A DNA stretch of 64,000 nt from Flammeovirgaceae bacterium (GCA_021298355.1 JAJTEH010000032.1:1-64000), one strand, 5' to 3'. Numbered from the stretch's first letter, positions 1 through 9,422 are shown. Program-made: numbers and translations. Notes: generated by a model not told the origin, from the letters alone.

Positions 1-33
1 TAAAAAAACTATGGGGAGAAAATTACAAAATTT

Positions 34-46
34 GCCCCAATGGGGC
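34..46 (-). terminator. Possible terminator of the efflux operon
   Basis: A GC-rich hairpin (GCCCC, loop AAT, GGGGC) lies downstream of the minus-strand efflux operon, beyond the repeat array. On the minus strand it is followed by AAATTTTG, which is only loosely T-rich. It could end the operon transcript, but the long distance and imperfect T-tract make this a weak call. Confidence 0.35.
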
Positions 47-90
47 TTCTGTCTCTATAAGAAAATTCAAATCAATATTCCTTAAGTTAA

Positions 91-353
91 CGACTATGGT
101 GACAACACCGACCATAGGCAAAATGGTCGGTGACAAAGACATTATAATGGTCGGTGACAAAGACATTATAATGGTCGGTGATAAAGACATTAAAATGGTC
201 GGTGACAAAGACATTATAATGGTCGGTGACAAAGACATTATAATGGTCGGTGACAAAGACATTAAAATGGTCGGTGACAAAGACATTAAAATGGTCGGTG
301 ACAACACCGACCATAGGCAAACGACTATGGTGACAACACCGACCATAGGCAAA
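91..353. repeat. 24-bp tandem repeat array with 32-bp direct-repeat borders
   Basis: Eight units of 24 bp begin ATGGTCGG at 123, 147, 171, 195, 219, 243, 267 and 291. The first seven share the core ATGGTCGGTGACAAAGACAT and differ mainly in the last bases (ATA or AAA); unit 3 has GATAAAG for GACAAAG. The eighth is a perfect hairpin, ATGGTCGGTG-ACAA-CACCGACCAT. The same 32-bp segment, starting CGACTATGGTGACAACACCG, borders the array at 91-122 and 322-353, and each copy has inverted ends CTATGGT/ACCATAG. The unit length is a multiple of three, so both strands stay open in several frames, but no start, signal or known protein repeat supports coding. It lies just past the stop of the TolC-like gene. 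Confidence 0.9.
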
Positions 354-360
354 ATACGCT

Positions 361-1773
361 TTATAACTTCTGATTTTCTGCCAACAGACCACCGGTTAGT
401 CGTACCAATTCGGTTTGGGTTTGCAGGGCTTCGAATATGGCGGTGTAATTTTCTAAGGCTGCGTTTCTAAAATTTTCTTGCACGATACGCAAATCTATGG
501 CGCTTAGTGCTCCGTTCTTATAGCGTTCGTTAGCTAATTGCAAATTCAACTCTGCTGCTTTGTATTTTGTTTCGCTGATCTTTACTAATTGCATGCGTAG
601 GATGTACACATCGAAGTTGGCGGCCAGATCGTTTTCGAGCGATAGTTTGAGTTGGTCGGTGCTCATGGCGCCTATTTTTTCTTGTATCTCTGCTGTTTTT
701 ATGGCGCGTTTTATTTGTGTGCCGTTAAACAAGGTCCAGCGTATGCTTATGTTACCGTATACTCCGTAAGAATCTCCGGTTTGGGTTTGGTATTCTGGTC
801 TGAAGCGCGTTTGTATAACGGGCTGGCTGGTGTCGTCATTTACAAAACCGATGGTGTTTTTTTCTACTTCGCCTCCACTAATTGGCCTAAACTGAGCATT
901 TAATCGATCTAAACTTCCGGTGGCTCCTAAGTTTAACGAAACTGTTGGCGCTTGCAATGCGCGTTGCTGGGCTTTGGCATTGCGCAATAGCTCTTGGTTG
1001 GTAAACTGGTTGCGCAGGTTTGTGTTTGTGCTGGCCATTTTAGCGCGTAGATCATCGAAGCTGTAGGTTTGCTGATCGAAGTAAAGTGAATCGGTAAAGG
1101 TGTATTGCTTGTTTAAATCTTCGTTTATTAGTTCGTTTAAATTTCGCACGGCATATTTATAATTTATTTCTTGCCGTAATACGTTTGCCGAATCGGTTAG
1201 GTAGTTGTTTTGTTCTTGTAATACATCGAAGGTAATGGCGCTTCCTAGTTCTTTTCTAAGTTTTACATACCCGTATCTTTCTTTCGAAAAGGCAAGATTG
1301 GTTTGTAACACTTTCAGTCTTTCTTTTTCTACCAATACGGTGTAGTACCCCAAAATCATTTGTTGCACGGCATTTTCCATTACCAGGGTGGCGTTGCCTG
1401 CGCTTAGCTCTTCTAATTGGGTGAGTCTTTCTTTGCGTATGTTTACGGCAAGGCCATCGAATAAAATAAATTGTACATCTAGCTGACCGTTAATGTTATC
1501 TGAAATGTTTCTTCCGGCTACGGCAAAGGGGTTAGCTGGTTTGCGTTGTACGATGTTGTTGTTGTTGTTAACGATTAGGTTAATGGTAGGATAGCGCCCG
1601 GCCTGGCCCCAGTTGTTGTTTAGTTTGGCTGCATCGAGCGATAGTTTGGTGATGTTTACTTCGAAGTTATTAGACAGCCCTTTTGCAATTGCTGCTTCTA
1701 AACTGAGGCGTTCTTGCGCCTGCACAAGGGCAGCGGTAAACAATAGGGATAAAAAGAAAAAGTATCGTTTCAC
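361..1773 (-). CDS. TolC-family outer membrane efflux protein
   Basis: This 470-residue protein is the outer-membrane channel of a tripartite RND efflux system. It has an N-terminal signal peptide ending near AALVQAQ. The mature part is rich in long amphipathic helices and shows the internally duplicated layout of the outer membrane efflux protein family, including RYPTINL early and the late ANERYKNGALSAIDL segment typical of its second repeat. Length is normal for the family. The start codon is GTG (CAC at 1771-1773 on the plus strand), chosen because the signal peptide begins immediately. It is the last gene of the operon adaptor, pump, channel, 36 bp after the broken pump gene. Function as a partner of that pump is inferred from gene order. 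Confidence 0.9.
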   Translation of the reverse strand: MKRYFFFLSLLFTAALVQAQERLSLEAAIAKGLSNNFEVNITKLSLDAAKLNNNWGQAGRYPTINLIVNNNNNIVQRKPANPFAVAGRNISDNINGQLDVQFILFDGLAVNIRKERLTQLEELSAGNATLVMENAVQQMILGYYTVLVEKERLKVLQTNLAFSKERYGYVKLRKELGSAITFDVLQEQNNYLTDSANVLRQEINYKYAVRNLNELINEDLNKQYTFTDSLYFDQQTYSFDDLRAKMASTNTNLRNQFTNQELLRNAKAQQRALQAPTVSLNLGATGSLDRLNAQFRPISGGEVEKNTIGFVNDDTSQPVIQTRFRPEYQTQTGDSYGVYGNISIRWTLFNGTQIKRAIKTAEIQEKIGAMSTDQLKLSLENDLAANFDVYILRMQLVKISETKYKAAELNLQLANERYKNGALSAIDLRIVQENFRNAALENYTAIFEALQTQTELVRLTGGLLAENQKL

Positions 1774-1809
1774 AATTTTAAAAATAACGGTTAGCTAAAC
1801 TAAATTAGG

Positions 1810-4768
1810 TTAGGTGGTTGTGTTTACTGTTTTTGTTTCTATGCTGAAGTACGAGTATATGGCCGGGATAACGTATAAGGTTAAGCCGGTTGCAAAAACC
1901 ATTCCTCCTATAACTGCGAGGCCCATCGACACACGGCTTTCGGAACCTGCGCCAAGTGCTAAAGCAATGGGGAGAATGCCGAGTATGGTAGAAAGGCTTG
2001 TCATTAATATTGGGCGAAACCGCGATGCAGCGGCTTGCATAACGGCATCGAATAGTTTAATTTTTTGTTCTTTGCGTTGGTTGGCAAATTCTACAATTAA
2101 AATTCCGTTTTTAGTTACGAGGCCAATCAGCATAATTATACCGATCTGCGAAAATATATTTAGTGTTTGATTAAAGTACCACAAAGAAATTAAGGCTCCG
2201 GCTAAAGCGAGGGGCACAGTAAACATGATGGTGAGCGGATCTATAAAACTCTCGAATTGTGCCGCTAATACTAAATAGATAATGGCCAAAGCAATAGCGA
2301 ACGCCATGTAAATGCTGGAAGAAGATTCTGCAAACTCGCGCGATGCGCCATCTAAGCTGGTTGTATAGGTTTCGTCTAACACTTCAGCGGCAATTTTTCT
2401 CATTTCTTCTATTCCCTGGCCTAAGGTTGCTCCGGGTGCCAACTGTGCACTTACTTTAGCAGAAGAATATCGATTGAAGCGATACAGTTGTGGCGGGCTG
2501 CTGGTTTCTTCCATCTTTACCAAATTATCTAGTTGAATTAACTCGCCTCTTCTGCTTTTTACATAGAGCGATTTTAAATCCAACGGTTCGTTTCTATTCG
2601 ATCGTTCTACTTGCCCGATTACCTGGTATTGTTTTCCATCCATAATAAAATACCCGAAGCGCGACCCACTTAACCCTAATTGTAACGTTTGTGCGATGTC
2701 GATCACATTCACCCCCATTGTGCGGGCTTTATCGCGGTCGATGGAAATATTGATTTCGGGTTTATTAAATTTTAAATCTAAATCGACAAAAGAAAATAAT
2801 GGGCTTTGTGCTGCTTTGGCTAAAAACTCGGGCAATACTTTTTTTAGTTTATCAATTTCGGGCGCTTGAATAACAAACTGAACGGGGAAGCCTCCGCGCC
2901 TGTCGCCAATGGTTTGTGATTGTGTAAGAAACGTTCTTACACCGGAGTATTTTTTTACTTTGCCTGTGATGTCGTCAACGATTTGTTGCTGAGAACGATC
3001 GCGCTCTGTTGGCGATTGAAGAATAACACGAACAAAACCGGAGTTAACGCCTGAGTTACCAAAGCCGGGTGCGGTAACACTTACCATGCCTGCTTTTTCG
3101 GGAACTTCTTGCTCGATAAAGTTGGTGAGTTCGCGCACGTAACCATCCATATAGTCGAACGTGGCTCCTTCTGCTGCTTGGGCTTGCAAGCGGAATTCGC
3201 TTCTGTCTTCCATCGGTGCCAGCTCTGATGGTAAGTTTATTCCTAACCAGTAAATTAAAATTCCTGAAAGAATAAGAATAACAAAGGCCATCCACCGTAT
3301 TTTCATAAACGCTTGCAAGGAGTTGGCATACGCGTTTGTTAGTGCTTCGAAGAAGGGTTCGGTTTTTCTGTATAGCCAATTGTGTTCTTCTCTTCGTTTG
3401 AGCAGCTTTGCGCTCATCATGGGTGTGAGCGTTAGCGAAACAAAAGCCGAGATGGCTAGAAATTACTGCGAAGTATATTTCTGTTGATCCTTTTTTGGCT
3501 GCTTCTTCGGGATCTTCGCCTTCTTCTATTTTTACGTAGATGTTTTCTAATACCACAATGGCATCATCCACTACTAAACCGATGGCTAATACAATACCTA
3601 AGAGTGTTAATACATTAATGGAAAAGCCTAATATGTACATTACAAAGAATGCGCCTATTAACGATATAGGTATAGTAACTACGGGTATAATTGTTGTGCG
3701 CCAATCGCGCAAGAAAATAAAGATGATGGATAGTACGAGGCAGAATGCAATGATGATGGTTTCTTCTACTTCTAAAATAGAGGCGCGGATGTATTGTGTG
3801 GAGTCGAAACTCATCTGGTAGGTAACATCTTCGGGTAAATCTCTTTTTATTTGATCGAGTTTTTTATAGAGCCTTTCTGAGATATCGATGTTGTTTGCGC
3901 CCGGTTGTGCTACAATGGCAACGGCTACACCGGGTACGCCATCTCTTCTTAAAATTGTTCTGTCGTTTTCGGGGTATAGTTGTGCATAGCCTATATCCTG
4001 AAAGCGCACGATCTGGTTGCCGTCTTCTTTTATAATGAGGTTGTTGAAATCGTCTACTGTATTTAACCTACCCATTGTGCGCACGGTTAGTTCGGTGTTT
4101 TGGCCTTCTACGCGGCCGCTGGGTAGTTCTACATTTTCTCTGTTTACGGCTTGCAACACATCGGATGGCGCAAGTTTAAACGAAGCGAGTTTTATGGGGT
4201 CCATCCATAAACGCATGGAGTATCGTTTTTGCCCCCAGAGTTGCACGGAGCTTACGCCTGGTATGGTTTGTATTCTTTCTTTAAAAAGTATTTCGGCAAT
4301 GCGCGAGAGTTCGAGCGGATCGCGTTTGTCGCTGCGCACGGTAAGAAAAATAATCGGGCTTGAATCGGCATCTGCTTTTTCTATAACGGGCGGGTCTACA
4401 TCTTGTGGCAATCTGTTTAAGGCTCCGGAAACTTTGTTTCGCACATCGTTGGCGGCTGCTTCTAAGTCTACGCCTAAATCAAACTCTACTGTGATGTTGC
4501 TTCGTCCTTCGCGCGATACGGAGGTGATGGTTCGGATACCGGCAATACCGTTGATGGCTTCTTCGAGTGGTTCGGTTATTTGTGCTTCGATAACATCGGC
4601 ATTGGCGCCTATATACGATGTTTGCACGGTGATTACCGGAGGATCTACGCTGGGAAACTCGCGTATACCCAAAAAGGTAAAACCAATGATGCCGAATAAA
4701 ATAATAACCAGCGACATCACGATGGCGAGTACCGGTCTTTTAATACTAATGTTTGATAAGCTTGCCAT
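1810..4768 (-). pseudogene. RND efflux pump (AcrB/MexB type), broken by an internal deletion
   Basis: The upstream half (4768 down to about 3460) encodes a typical RND inner-membrane pump start (MASLSNISIKRPVLAIVMSL), the porter domain and TM2-4, with the proton-relay pair DD in GLVVDDAIVV. The downstream half (from about 3463 down to 1810) encodes the second porter domain and the remaining TM helices (GALISLWYFN, GLVTKNGILIVEFANQ). The halves are in different frames. The upstream frame reads GSTEIYFAVIS and then runs into nonsense; the other frame picks up at AISAFVSLTLTPMMSAKLL. In intact family members about 33 residues, covering TM5 and the start of TM6, lie between these points. So roughly 100 bp is missing and the reading frame is shifted near 3456-3466. 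Joined length is about 986 codons against a usual 1020-1060. A functional pump is not expected unless this is an assembly error. Confidence 0.9.
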
Positions 4769-4787
4769 TTCTGTATTGCTTTCGTCT

Positions 4788-5852
4788 CTATTGCTTATTT
4801 GTTTGTATTGTTACGGCCATGCCTTCTTTTAACTGAAGCATGCCGGTTGTTAACAGCGTATCGCCCGGGGTTAACCCTTCGGTTATTTCGAGGGCTTTAT
4901 CGGTGCGTATACCTGTGGTTACTTTTACTTCTTTTGCTTTTCCATTTTTTTTGATGAACACTTTATGTCCATTCATTTCGGGTATTACGGCTTCGGTAGG
5001 AACAAGTATTGCGTTTGTTTTTGTTTCGAGTATCAGTTCTACTTTTACGAATTGCCCCGGCATTAATATACCTTCGGGGTTGGCGGCAACAGCGCGCATG
5101 CGTAAGGTACGTGTGCTGGCATCTATTTGTGGTTCTACTGCGTATACCTGACCGGTAAAGGTGCGGGTATCGTTTTCTACCTTAAAATAAATTTTCTGGC
5201 CTGTGCGCACTTGTGTGGAATACCGTGCCGGTACCGAAAATTCTATTTTGGCCGGACTTAAATTATACAACGTTGCAATGGCCGATGCGGGTGTTACGTA
5301 GGCACCATCGCTAACATAGCGCAGCCCTATTGTGCCCTGAAAGGGTGCTACAATGCGTGTGTTTTCCAGGCGAGCCTCAAGCAAGCGTATGTCGGCCGTG
5401 TTGGTATTTAAACGGTTTAGGGCGTTGTCGTACTCTTCCTGGCTGATGGCGTCTTTCTCGAGGAGTTTGCGTTGGCGAAATTCGTTGTCTTCGTTTAATT
5501 TCTTATTGTATTTTTCTTTTTCTAGTTGTGCGCGAATTTCATCGTCATTAATCTGCACGAGTAATTCTCCTTTGTTAACTTTTTTTCCTTCCTGAAAAAA
5601 TATCTTTTCTATTTTACCTGCAGCTTCGGGTTTTAACTCTACTGTTTCGTTGGCTTGCACGGCTCCGGTTAAAACAAGTTTGTTATCGAATTTATCGGGT
5701 GTGATGATGATGGATGATACTGCCAGTGCAGCCGGGCCTTTGGTTGTGGCTGTGGTGGTTTTATTTTTATTCGAGAACCAACCCAGTTTAGGTAAGGACA
5801 AAAGAAAAATAATGATACTGATGCTGAGTATGGTGATGATTTTTTTATTCAT
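4788..5852 (-). CDS. Efflux RND transporter periplasmic adaptor subunit
   Basis: A membrane-fusion (HlyD/AcrA-type) protein of 354 residues that bridges an RND pump and a TolC channel. One N-terminal membrane anchor (IITILSISIIIFLLSL) is followed by the lipoyl half-motif VELKPEAAGKIEKIFFQEGK, a short coiled-coil hairpin around residues 95-155, the second lipoyl half (RIVAPFQGTIGLRYVSDG), a beta-barrel (LMPGQFVKVELIL) and a membrane-proximal domain. It is the first gene of the efflux operon, ending 19 bp before the pump gene. Its ATG overlaps the stop of coaE by 8 bp, so it may be co-transcribed with the yajC-ybbR-coaE genes. The gene itself looks intact although its pump partner is broken. 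Confidence 0.92.
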   Translation of the reverse strand: MNKKIITILSISIIIFLLSLPKLGWFSNKNKTTTATTKGPAALAVSSIIITPDKFDNKLVLTGAVQANETVELKPEAAGKIEKIFFQEGKKVNKGELLVQINDDEIRAQLEKEKYNKKLNEDNEFRQRKLLEKDAISQEEYDNALNRLNTNTADIRLLEARLENTRIVAPFQGTIGLRYVSDGAYVTPASAIATLYNLSPAKIEFSVPARYSTQVRTGQKIYFKVENDTRTFTGQVYAVEPQIDASTRTLRMRAVAANPEGILMPGQFVKVELILETKTNAILVPTEAVIPEMNGHKVFIKKNGKAKEVKVTTGIRTDKALEITEGLTPGDTLLTTGMLQLKEGMAVTIQTNKQ

Positions 5853-6465
5853 GTTGTAGCGGAGTGTTGAGGGTTAAAAATTGCTGATGCAGGTGCAGCA
5901 CTTGTGGTAAAAGTGGTTGGGTTTCGTTGTTGTAAATTATATAATCGGCTCTTCCTATTTTATTTTCTTCGGGTAATTGTTTAGCTATTATTTCTTCTAC
6001 TTGCTTGCGTGTGCGGTGTGCATCGCGCACTAGCACACGGTTTATGCGCAATTCTATCGGTGCGGTTACAACAATTACTTTGTTGCATGTTGCGTAGGCG
6101 CCCGATTCGTACAGCAAAGCGGCTTCGCGCATAACGTAAGGAGCTTGCTGCGCCAGGTACCATTGCCGGTAATCTATACCTACCCGAGGATGCACCATAG
6201 CATTTAACTTTGCGAGTTGTTCGGCATTGGAAAAAACTGTTTCTGCTAAGTAGGTTCTGTTTAGCGCACCATCTGTATGGTAGGCCAAATTTCCGAATTC
6301 TTTTTTTATCTGCTCTACGAGTATTCCATCGGTGGTCATAATGGCTTTCGCTCGGCTGTCGGCATCGTATATGGGTACACCCAGTGTTTCAAAAATTTTA
6401 CACACTATACTTTTGCCCACACCTATGCCTCCGGTAATTCCTATTTGCAAAGGTTGCGTTTGCAC
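5845..6465 (-). CDS. coaE: Dephospho-CoA kinase
   Basis: CoaE phosphorylates the 3'-hydroxyl of dephospho-CoA, the last step of coenzyme A synthesis. The P-loop GITGGIGVGKS lies at the very N-terminus, followed by the acceptor-binding segment PIYDADSRAKAI and the lid-region arginine stretch VLVRDAHRTRKQVEEII. About 206 residues matches the usual 200. The longer open frame starts at TTG 6528, but it would add 21 residues before the P-loop and overlap the upstream gene. GTG at 6465 gives MQTQPLQIGITGG, like other family members, so I chose it. It lies in the Bacteroidota order yajC, ybbR-like, coaE. The start is inferred; the identity is firm. Confidence 0.92.
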   Translation of the reverse strand: MQTQPLQIGITGGIGVGKSIVCKIFETLGVPIYDADSRAKAIMTTDGILVEQIKKEFGNLAYHTDGALNRTYLAETVFSNAEQLAKLNAMVHPRVGIDYRQWYLAQQAPYVMREAALLYESGAYATCNKVIVVTAPIELRINRVLVRDAHRTRKQVEEIIAKQLPEENKIGRADYIIYNNETQPLLPQVLHLHQQFLTLNTPLQHE

Positions 6466-6502
6466 GTTATTGGTATTTTGGTTGAAGTTAACCTGTTTTG
6501 GT

Positions 6503-7447
6503 TTACCATTGAAGCTGAACACTATCAACGGCAGTTACCGTACTAAAGGGCGGTAATCCGGTGATGTGTGGCGCAAGCGTTACACGACCAGGTGATAGAT
6601 TAGAGAGATCGATACCTGCTTTAATTTGCTGATGATTATAATGGCTGGCATGTAAAGACTCTGGCATGAGAAATTCGAAGTGAATATAGCTTGAAGGGAG
6701 GGCTGGTTTTTTACCTTTTGGCACATTAACTAAAGAAAGTTTAACCGAATCTTTAACGAGTACCAACTTTTGTACTTGAAAAGAAACTTGTACGCGGGCA
6801 GGTTCTGACGTTACGCTTTCGTGTGGCCATTGTATGGGCCAAACCGATTCTACATTCTCATCTATTTTTTTGTTGTTGGTGGTTACTACATATTTGTTTT
6901 TGATGGATGCAATCCACGAAGCAGGACCTTGTACAAAAACACAATCCGGTACAATGGATGCTGTGCTACTAATGCCATAACCCGATCTAAAATTAAGTTG
7001 TTTGGGATCGATGATAAGTTTTACAAATTTACCTTGTATAGGTTCTATGCTTACAAACAAGGTGTCGTTCACTACATATTTTATTTGCAAATCGTTTAGC
7101 TGTGGTGTTAGCCATGCCGGCAACGTGCTGCCAACAATTTTTTTTACTTCGTTGGGTCTTTCTAAAGGAATAACCAAAGCCGGAGATTTAACACCGAAGT
7201 TGTGGCGAAGGATACTCCAGCCAATTCCGGTTACATTGATTTTTACTGTTTGGGGTAGTGGCTCAACCGGAATAAAGTTATCGGTATTGTATTGCCACTC
7301 GATCGGGAAAGTAAGAGTGGTGGTGTAGGTTTTGTTAAGGGCATTAAAAAACCAGAAGACTGTAGAGGCCAACAGGCACAGTACTACAGCCTTCCAGTTT
7401 CTTTTGTTAAATCGAAGTAAGTTTCCTATCGATTGTAAGACGCTCAT
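6503..7447 (-). CDS. YbbR-like domain-containing protein
   Basis: A 314-residue protein with one N-terminal membrane helix (AVVLCLLASTVFWFFNAL) followed by extracytoplasmic YbbR-like beta-rich repeats (for example FPIEWQYNTDNFIPVEPLP). In Firmicutes, YbbR/CdaR proteins regulate the diadenylate cyclase CdaA, but the Bacteroidota copies have no proven role. It overlaps yajC by 4 bp upstream, and coaE follows, a gene trio often kept together in this phylum. The family call rests on the helix plus repeat layout and on context. Confidence 0.82.
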   Translation of the reverse strand: MSVLQSIGNLLRFNKRNWKAVVLCLLASTVFWFFNALNKTYTTTLTFPIEWQYNTDNFIPVEPLPQTVKINVTGIGWSILRHNFGVKSPALVIPLERPNEVKKIVGSTLPAWLTPQLNDLQIKYVVNDTLFVSIEPIQGKFVKLIIDPKQLNFRSGYGISSTASIVPDCVFVQGPASWIASIKNKYVVTTNNKKIDENVESVWPIQWPHESVTSEPARVQVSFQVQKLVLVKDSVKLSLVNVPKGKKPALPSSYIHFEFLMPESLHASHYNHQQIKAGIDLSNLSPGRVTLAPHITGLPPFSTVTAVDSVQLQW

Positions 7448-7758
7448 TTATTTTTGCCTTGCGCTGCTTTGCTGGCTTCCATGTTTATGGCTGTTTTAGA
7501 AAAGCGGATGCGGCCACCTTTTTCTACTTCAATAACAAAGGTATCGGTATCTATCTCGGCAATGCGGCCGTGCGCTCCGCCAATCGTAATTACATAATCT
7601 CCTTTTGTAATTTCGTCTTGAAATTTCTTTGCTTCTTTTGCTTTTTTCTGTTGCGGGCGAATCATGAAGAAATAAAATACCAGGATGATGGCTCCGAAGA
7701 AAACAAATTGCATGTAGGCGTTTCCTTGTTGTTGAGCTTGTAAAATAATGGATAGCAT
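7444..7758 (-). CDS. yajC: Preprotein translocase subunit YajC
   Basis: YajC is the small single-helix membrane protein that associates with SecDF in the Sec translocon. This 104-residue copy has one N-terminal transmembrane helix (QFVFFGAIILVFYFFMIRP) directly followed by the family signature RPQQKKAKEAKKFQDEI and the SH3-like segment GDYVITIGGAHGRIAEI. Length is normal. Its stop overlaps the YbbR-like start by 4 bp, pointing to translational coupling in one operon. The upstream tpiA ends 58 bp before it on the same strand. Confidence 0.96.
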   Translation of the reverse strand: MLSIILQAQQQGNAYMQFVFFGAIILVFYFFMIRPQQKKAKEAKKFQDEITKGDYVITIGGAHGRIAEIDTDTFVIEVEKGGRIRFSKTAINMEASKAAQGKNK

Positions 7759-7816
7759 GTTCTAATTGTTTAGTGCGCGAAATTAAGGCTAATTATCGAT
7801 AGAAAATACAAACATC

Positions 7817-8581
7817 TTAAGCTTTCATGGCTTTCACGATGTCGGTAAACTCTCTGGATTTAAGGGATGCCCCACCAACTAGTCCACCATCCACATCGGG
7901 GCAGGCAAAAAGTTCTGCGGCATTACCTGCATTTACACTACCTCCGTATAAAATGCTGATGGCGTTGGCTACGGCTTCGCCATATTTTTGCGCTAGGTGT
8001 TTGCGTATTACTTCGTGCATATCTTGCGCCTGTTGTGCGCTGGCTGTTTTGCCTGTGCCAATGGCCCACACGGGTTCGTATGCTATTACAACTTTTGCTA
8101 TATCTGCAGCGCTTAGGTGAAACAAACTTGCTTCTATTTGCTCGCGCACTAAATTTTCGTGTTGGTTATTTTCGCGCACAGCTAAGGGTTCGCCACAGCA
8201 AAAAATGGGTGTTAAGCCATTAGCCAGTGCTATGTCTGTTTTTTTTGCCAACTGCGTATAGCTTTCGTTAAAATATTGCCTGCGCTCGCTGTGGCCAATA
8301 ATAACATACGGAATGTCTATAGACTTTAGCATGGGGGCGCTTACTTCTCCTGTGTAAGCTCCGCTAGCCTGTTCGCTGCAATTTTGTGCACCTGTTTTAA
8401 TTTTTCCATTGCCTACCATTTGTTGTAGTGTAGGCAAATACGGAAATGGGGTACAAATTATTACTTCTGTATGGGTGTGTACTTCGGCTTGAATCATGCC
8501 GCTTAACTCGGCTGTTAATGCTTTTGCTTCTTCAAATGTTTTGTTCATTTTCCAGTTGCCGGCAACGATTTTCTTTCTCAT
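7817..8581 (-). CDS. tpiA: Triose-phosphate isomerase
   Basis: TpiA interconverts dihydroxyacetone phosphate and glyceraldehyde 3-phosphate in glycolysis. The 254-residue sequence begins RKKIVAGNWKMNK, with the catalytic Asn and Lys, carries the catalytic histidine in VIIGHSERRQYF, the catalytic glutamate in AYEPVWAIGTGKTAS (which includes the mobile loop 6), and the phosphate-binding ILYGGSVN and GGLVGGASL near the C-terminus. All active-site residues are present and the length is normal. It lies upstream of yajC on the same strand. The 211 bp upstream, towards 8793, hold no gene that I can recognise. Confidence 0.98.
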   Translation of the reverse strand: MRKKIVAGNWKMNKTFEEAKALTAELSGMIQAEVHTHTEVIICTPFPYLPTLQQMVGNGKIKTGAQNCSEQASGAYTGEVSAPMLKSIDIPYVIIGHSERRQYFNESYTQLAKKTDIALANGLTPIFCCGEPLAVRENNQHENLVREQIEASLFHLSAADIAKVVIAYEPVWAIGTGKTASAQQAQDMHEVIRKHLAQKYGEAVANAISILYGGSVNAGNAAELFACPDVDGGLVGGASLKSREFTDIVKAMKA

Positions 8582-8792
8582 AAAACTAGGCTATTGATGA
8601 TTTTTAATTCGGGCCAAAGGTAAAGAATTGAGGGGAAAATATGCTTACGGTTATCGGGGTTTGTAATGGTTGTTGGTTTAGCGTATCGGAGATTTACTTG
8701 TAAAGTTTAGAAATGGAGATATCTATTTAGATTGCTTTTTAGGTGTGTTTTGGTATGGTGGTATAGTTTAATTTAAGGAGTGGTAAAATAGC

Positions 8793-9220
8793 TTAAGGAT
8801 TGCGGCTATTTACTTTTTTTAAGAATTCAGCAATTGTCAGAATTTTTGTTTTCCCAATTTCCTTCAACTCCAATAGATCGTAATCTCCAGTAATTAAATA
8901 ATCAGCTTTTGAGTCCTTTGCTAATGAGAGTAAAAAATCGTCTTTAGGGTCTCTGCATAGTTTAATTCTGCTTTCTACATACGTTATTTCGCCATACACA
9001 TCAAATAGGTCTATTACTTACGCAATATCCTCATTAGAAAAATATTTTTTGAATTTTGGTCTTTTAACTACTGATATAAACTCTTCAAGCAACTCATGAC
9101 TGAATACAAATTTTATTTTTTTGGTTTTTACTTTTAATTCTAATGCTTTAAGGTCTTTTGTTATTAAAAGCTAATCCAAATATTTGTGTCAACTATAACC
9201 CTATCGGTTTTTTTTGCCAT
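8793..9220 (-). pseudogene. PIN-domain toxin (VapC-like), decayed
   Basis: Starting at ATG 9220 the frame reads MAKKTDRVIVDTNIWISF, a typical PIN-domain start with the first catalytic Asp, then hits TAA. Shifting one base at the A-run 9166-9169 continues as LITKDLKALELK, runs through KFVFSHELLEEF and KYFSNEDIA, and then meets an in-frame TAA at 9018-9020 where a CAA (Gln) codon would be expected. After it, the frame resumes to the end with the PIN motifs CRDPKDDFLLSLA and ADYLITGDYDLL. So one 1-bp frameshift and one nonsense codon break an otherwise recognisable toxin of about 142 residues. The start overlaps the antitoxin gene by 20 bp, as in many toxin-antitoxin operons. The frameshift lies in a short homopolymer and could be a sequencing error; the nonsense codon is harder to explain that way. 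Confidence 0.88.
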
Positions 9221-9422
9221 ACCTTTTAGACCTAACTAATTCAACCTCCTTTGTTATGTCATTCAGTAAAACACCTTTTTCTTTAGCTCTAAGTTTATCA
9301 AGCAGGTTCTCAAAAGATTTTATCGGATTATTGTTCCGAATATGAATAAGATTAAGATCTGCCAAATCTTTAATAATTTTCTTTGCCTTCGGGTTTACTA
9401 TATCAATACTTAGTGTCTCCAT
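9201..9422 (-). CDS. Putative antitoxin of a PIN-toxin pair
   Basis: A 73-residue protein directly upstream of, and overlapping by 20 bp, the decayed PIN toxin. It opens with METLSIDIVNPKAKKIIKDLADL and has a charged, helical C-terminal part (ENLLDKLRAKEKG), the usual plan of a small antitoxin with an N-terminal DNA-binding or dimerisation segment and a C-terminal toxin-binding tail. No specific antitoxin family can be named from the sequence. ATG at 9422 is preferred to the upstream TTG at 9428. The frame is intact, so the antitoxin outlived its toxin. Assignment rests mainly on context. Confidence 0.7.
   Translation of the reverse strand: METLSIDIVNPKAKKIIKDLADLNLIHIRNNNPIKSFENLLDKLRAKEKGVLLNDITKEVELVRSKRYGKKNR

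Noticed and set aside
91-353. CRISPR array
   Set aside because: The units are directly joined, with no unique spacers, and no cas gene lies nearby.
23-470. Open frames of 100-124 codons on both strands through the repeat array
   Set aside because: They exist because the 24-bp unit is a multiple of three and has no stops. None has a signal, a plausible start site or a known repeat, and three frames on two strands are equally open.
4017-4832. 271-codon plus-strand frame opposite the RND pump
   Set aside because: It is antisense to conserved pump sequence and its translation resembles no protein. The codon bias of the pump gene explains it.
6466-6528. Longer coaE starting at TTG 6528
   Set aside because: It would add 21 residues before the P-loop with no family support and overlap the upstream gene. 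GTG 6465 fits homologues better.
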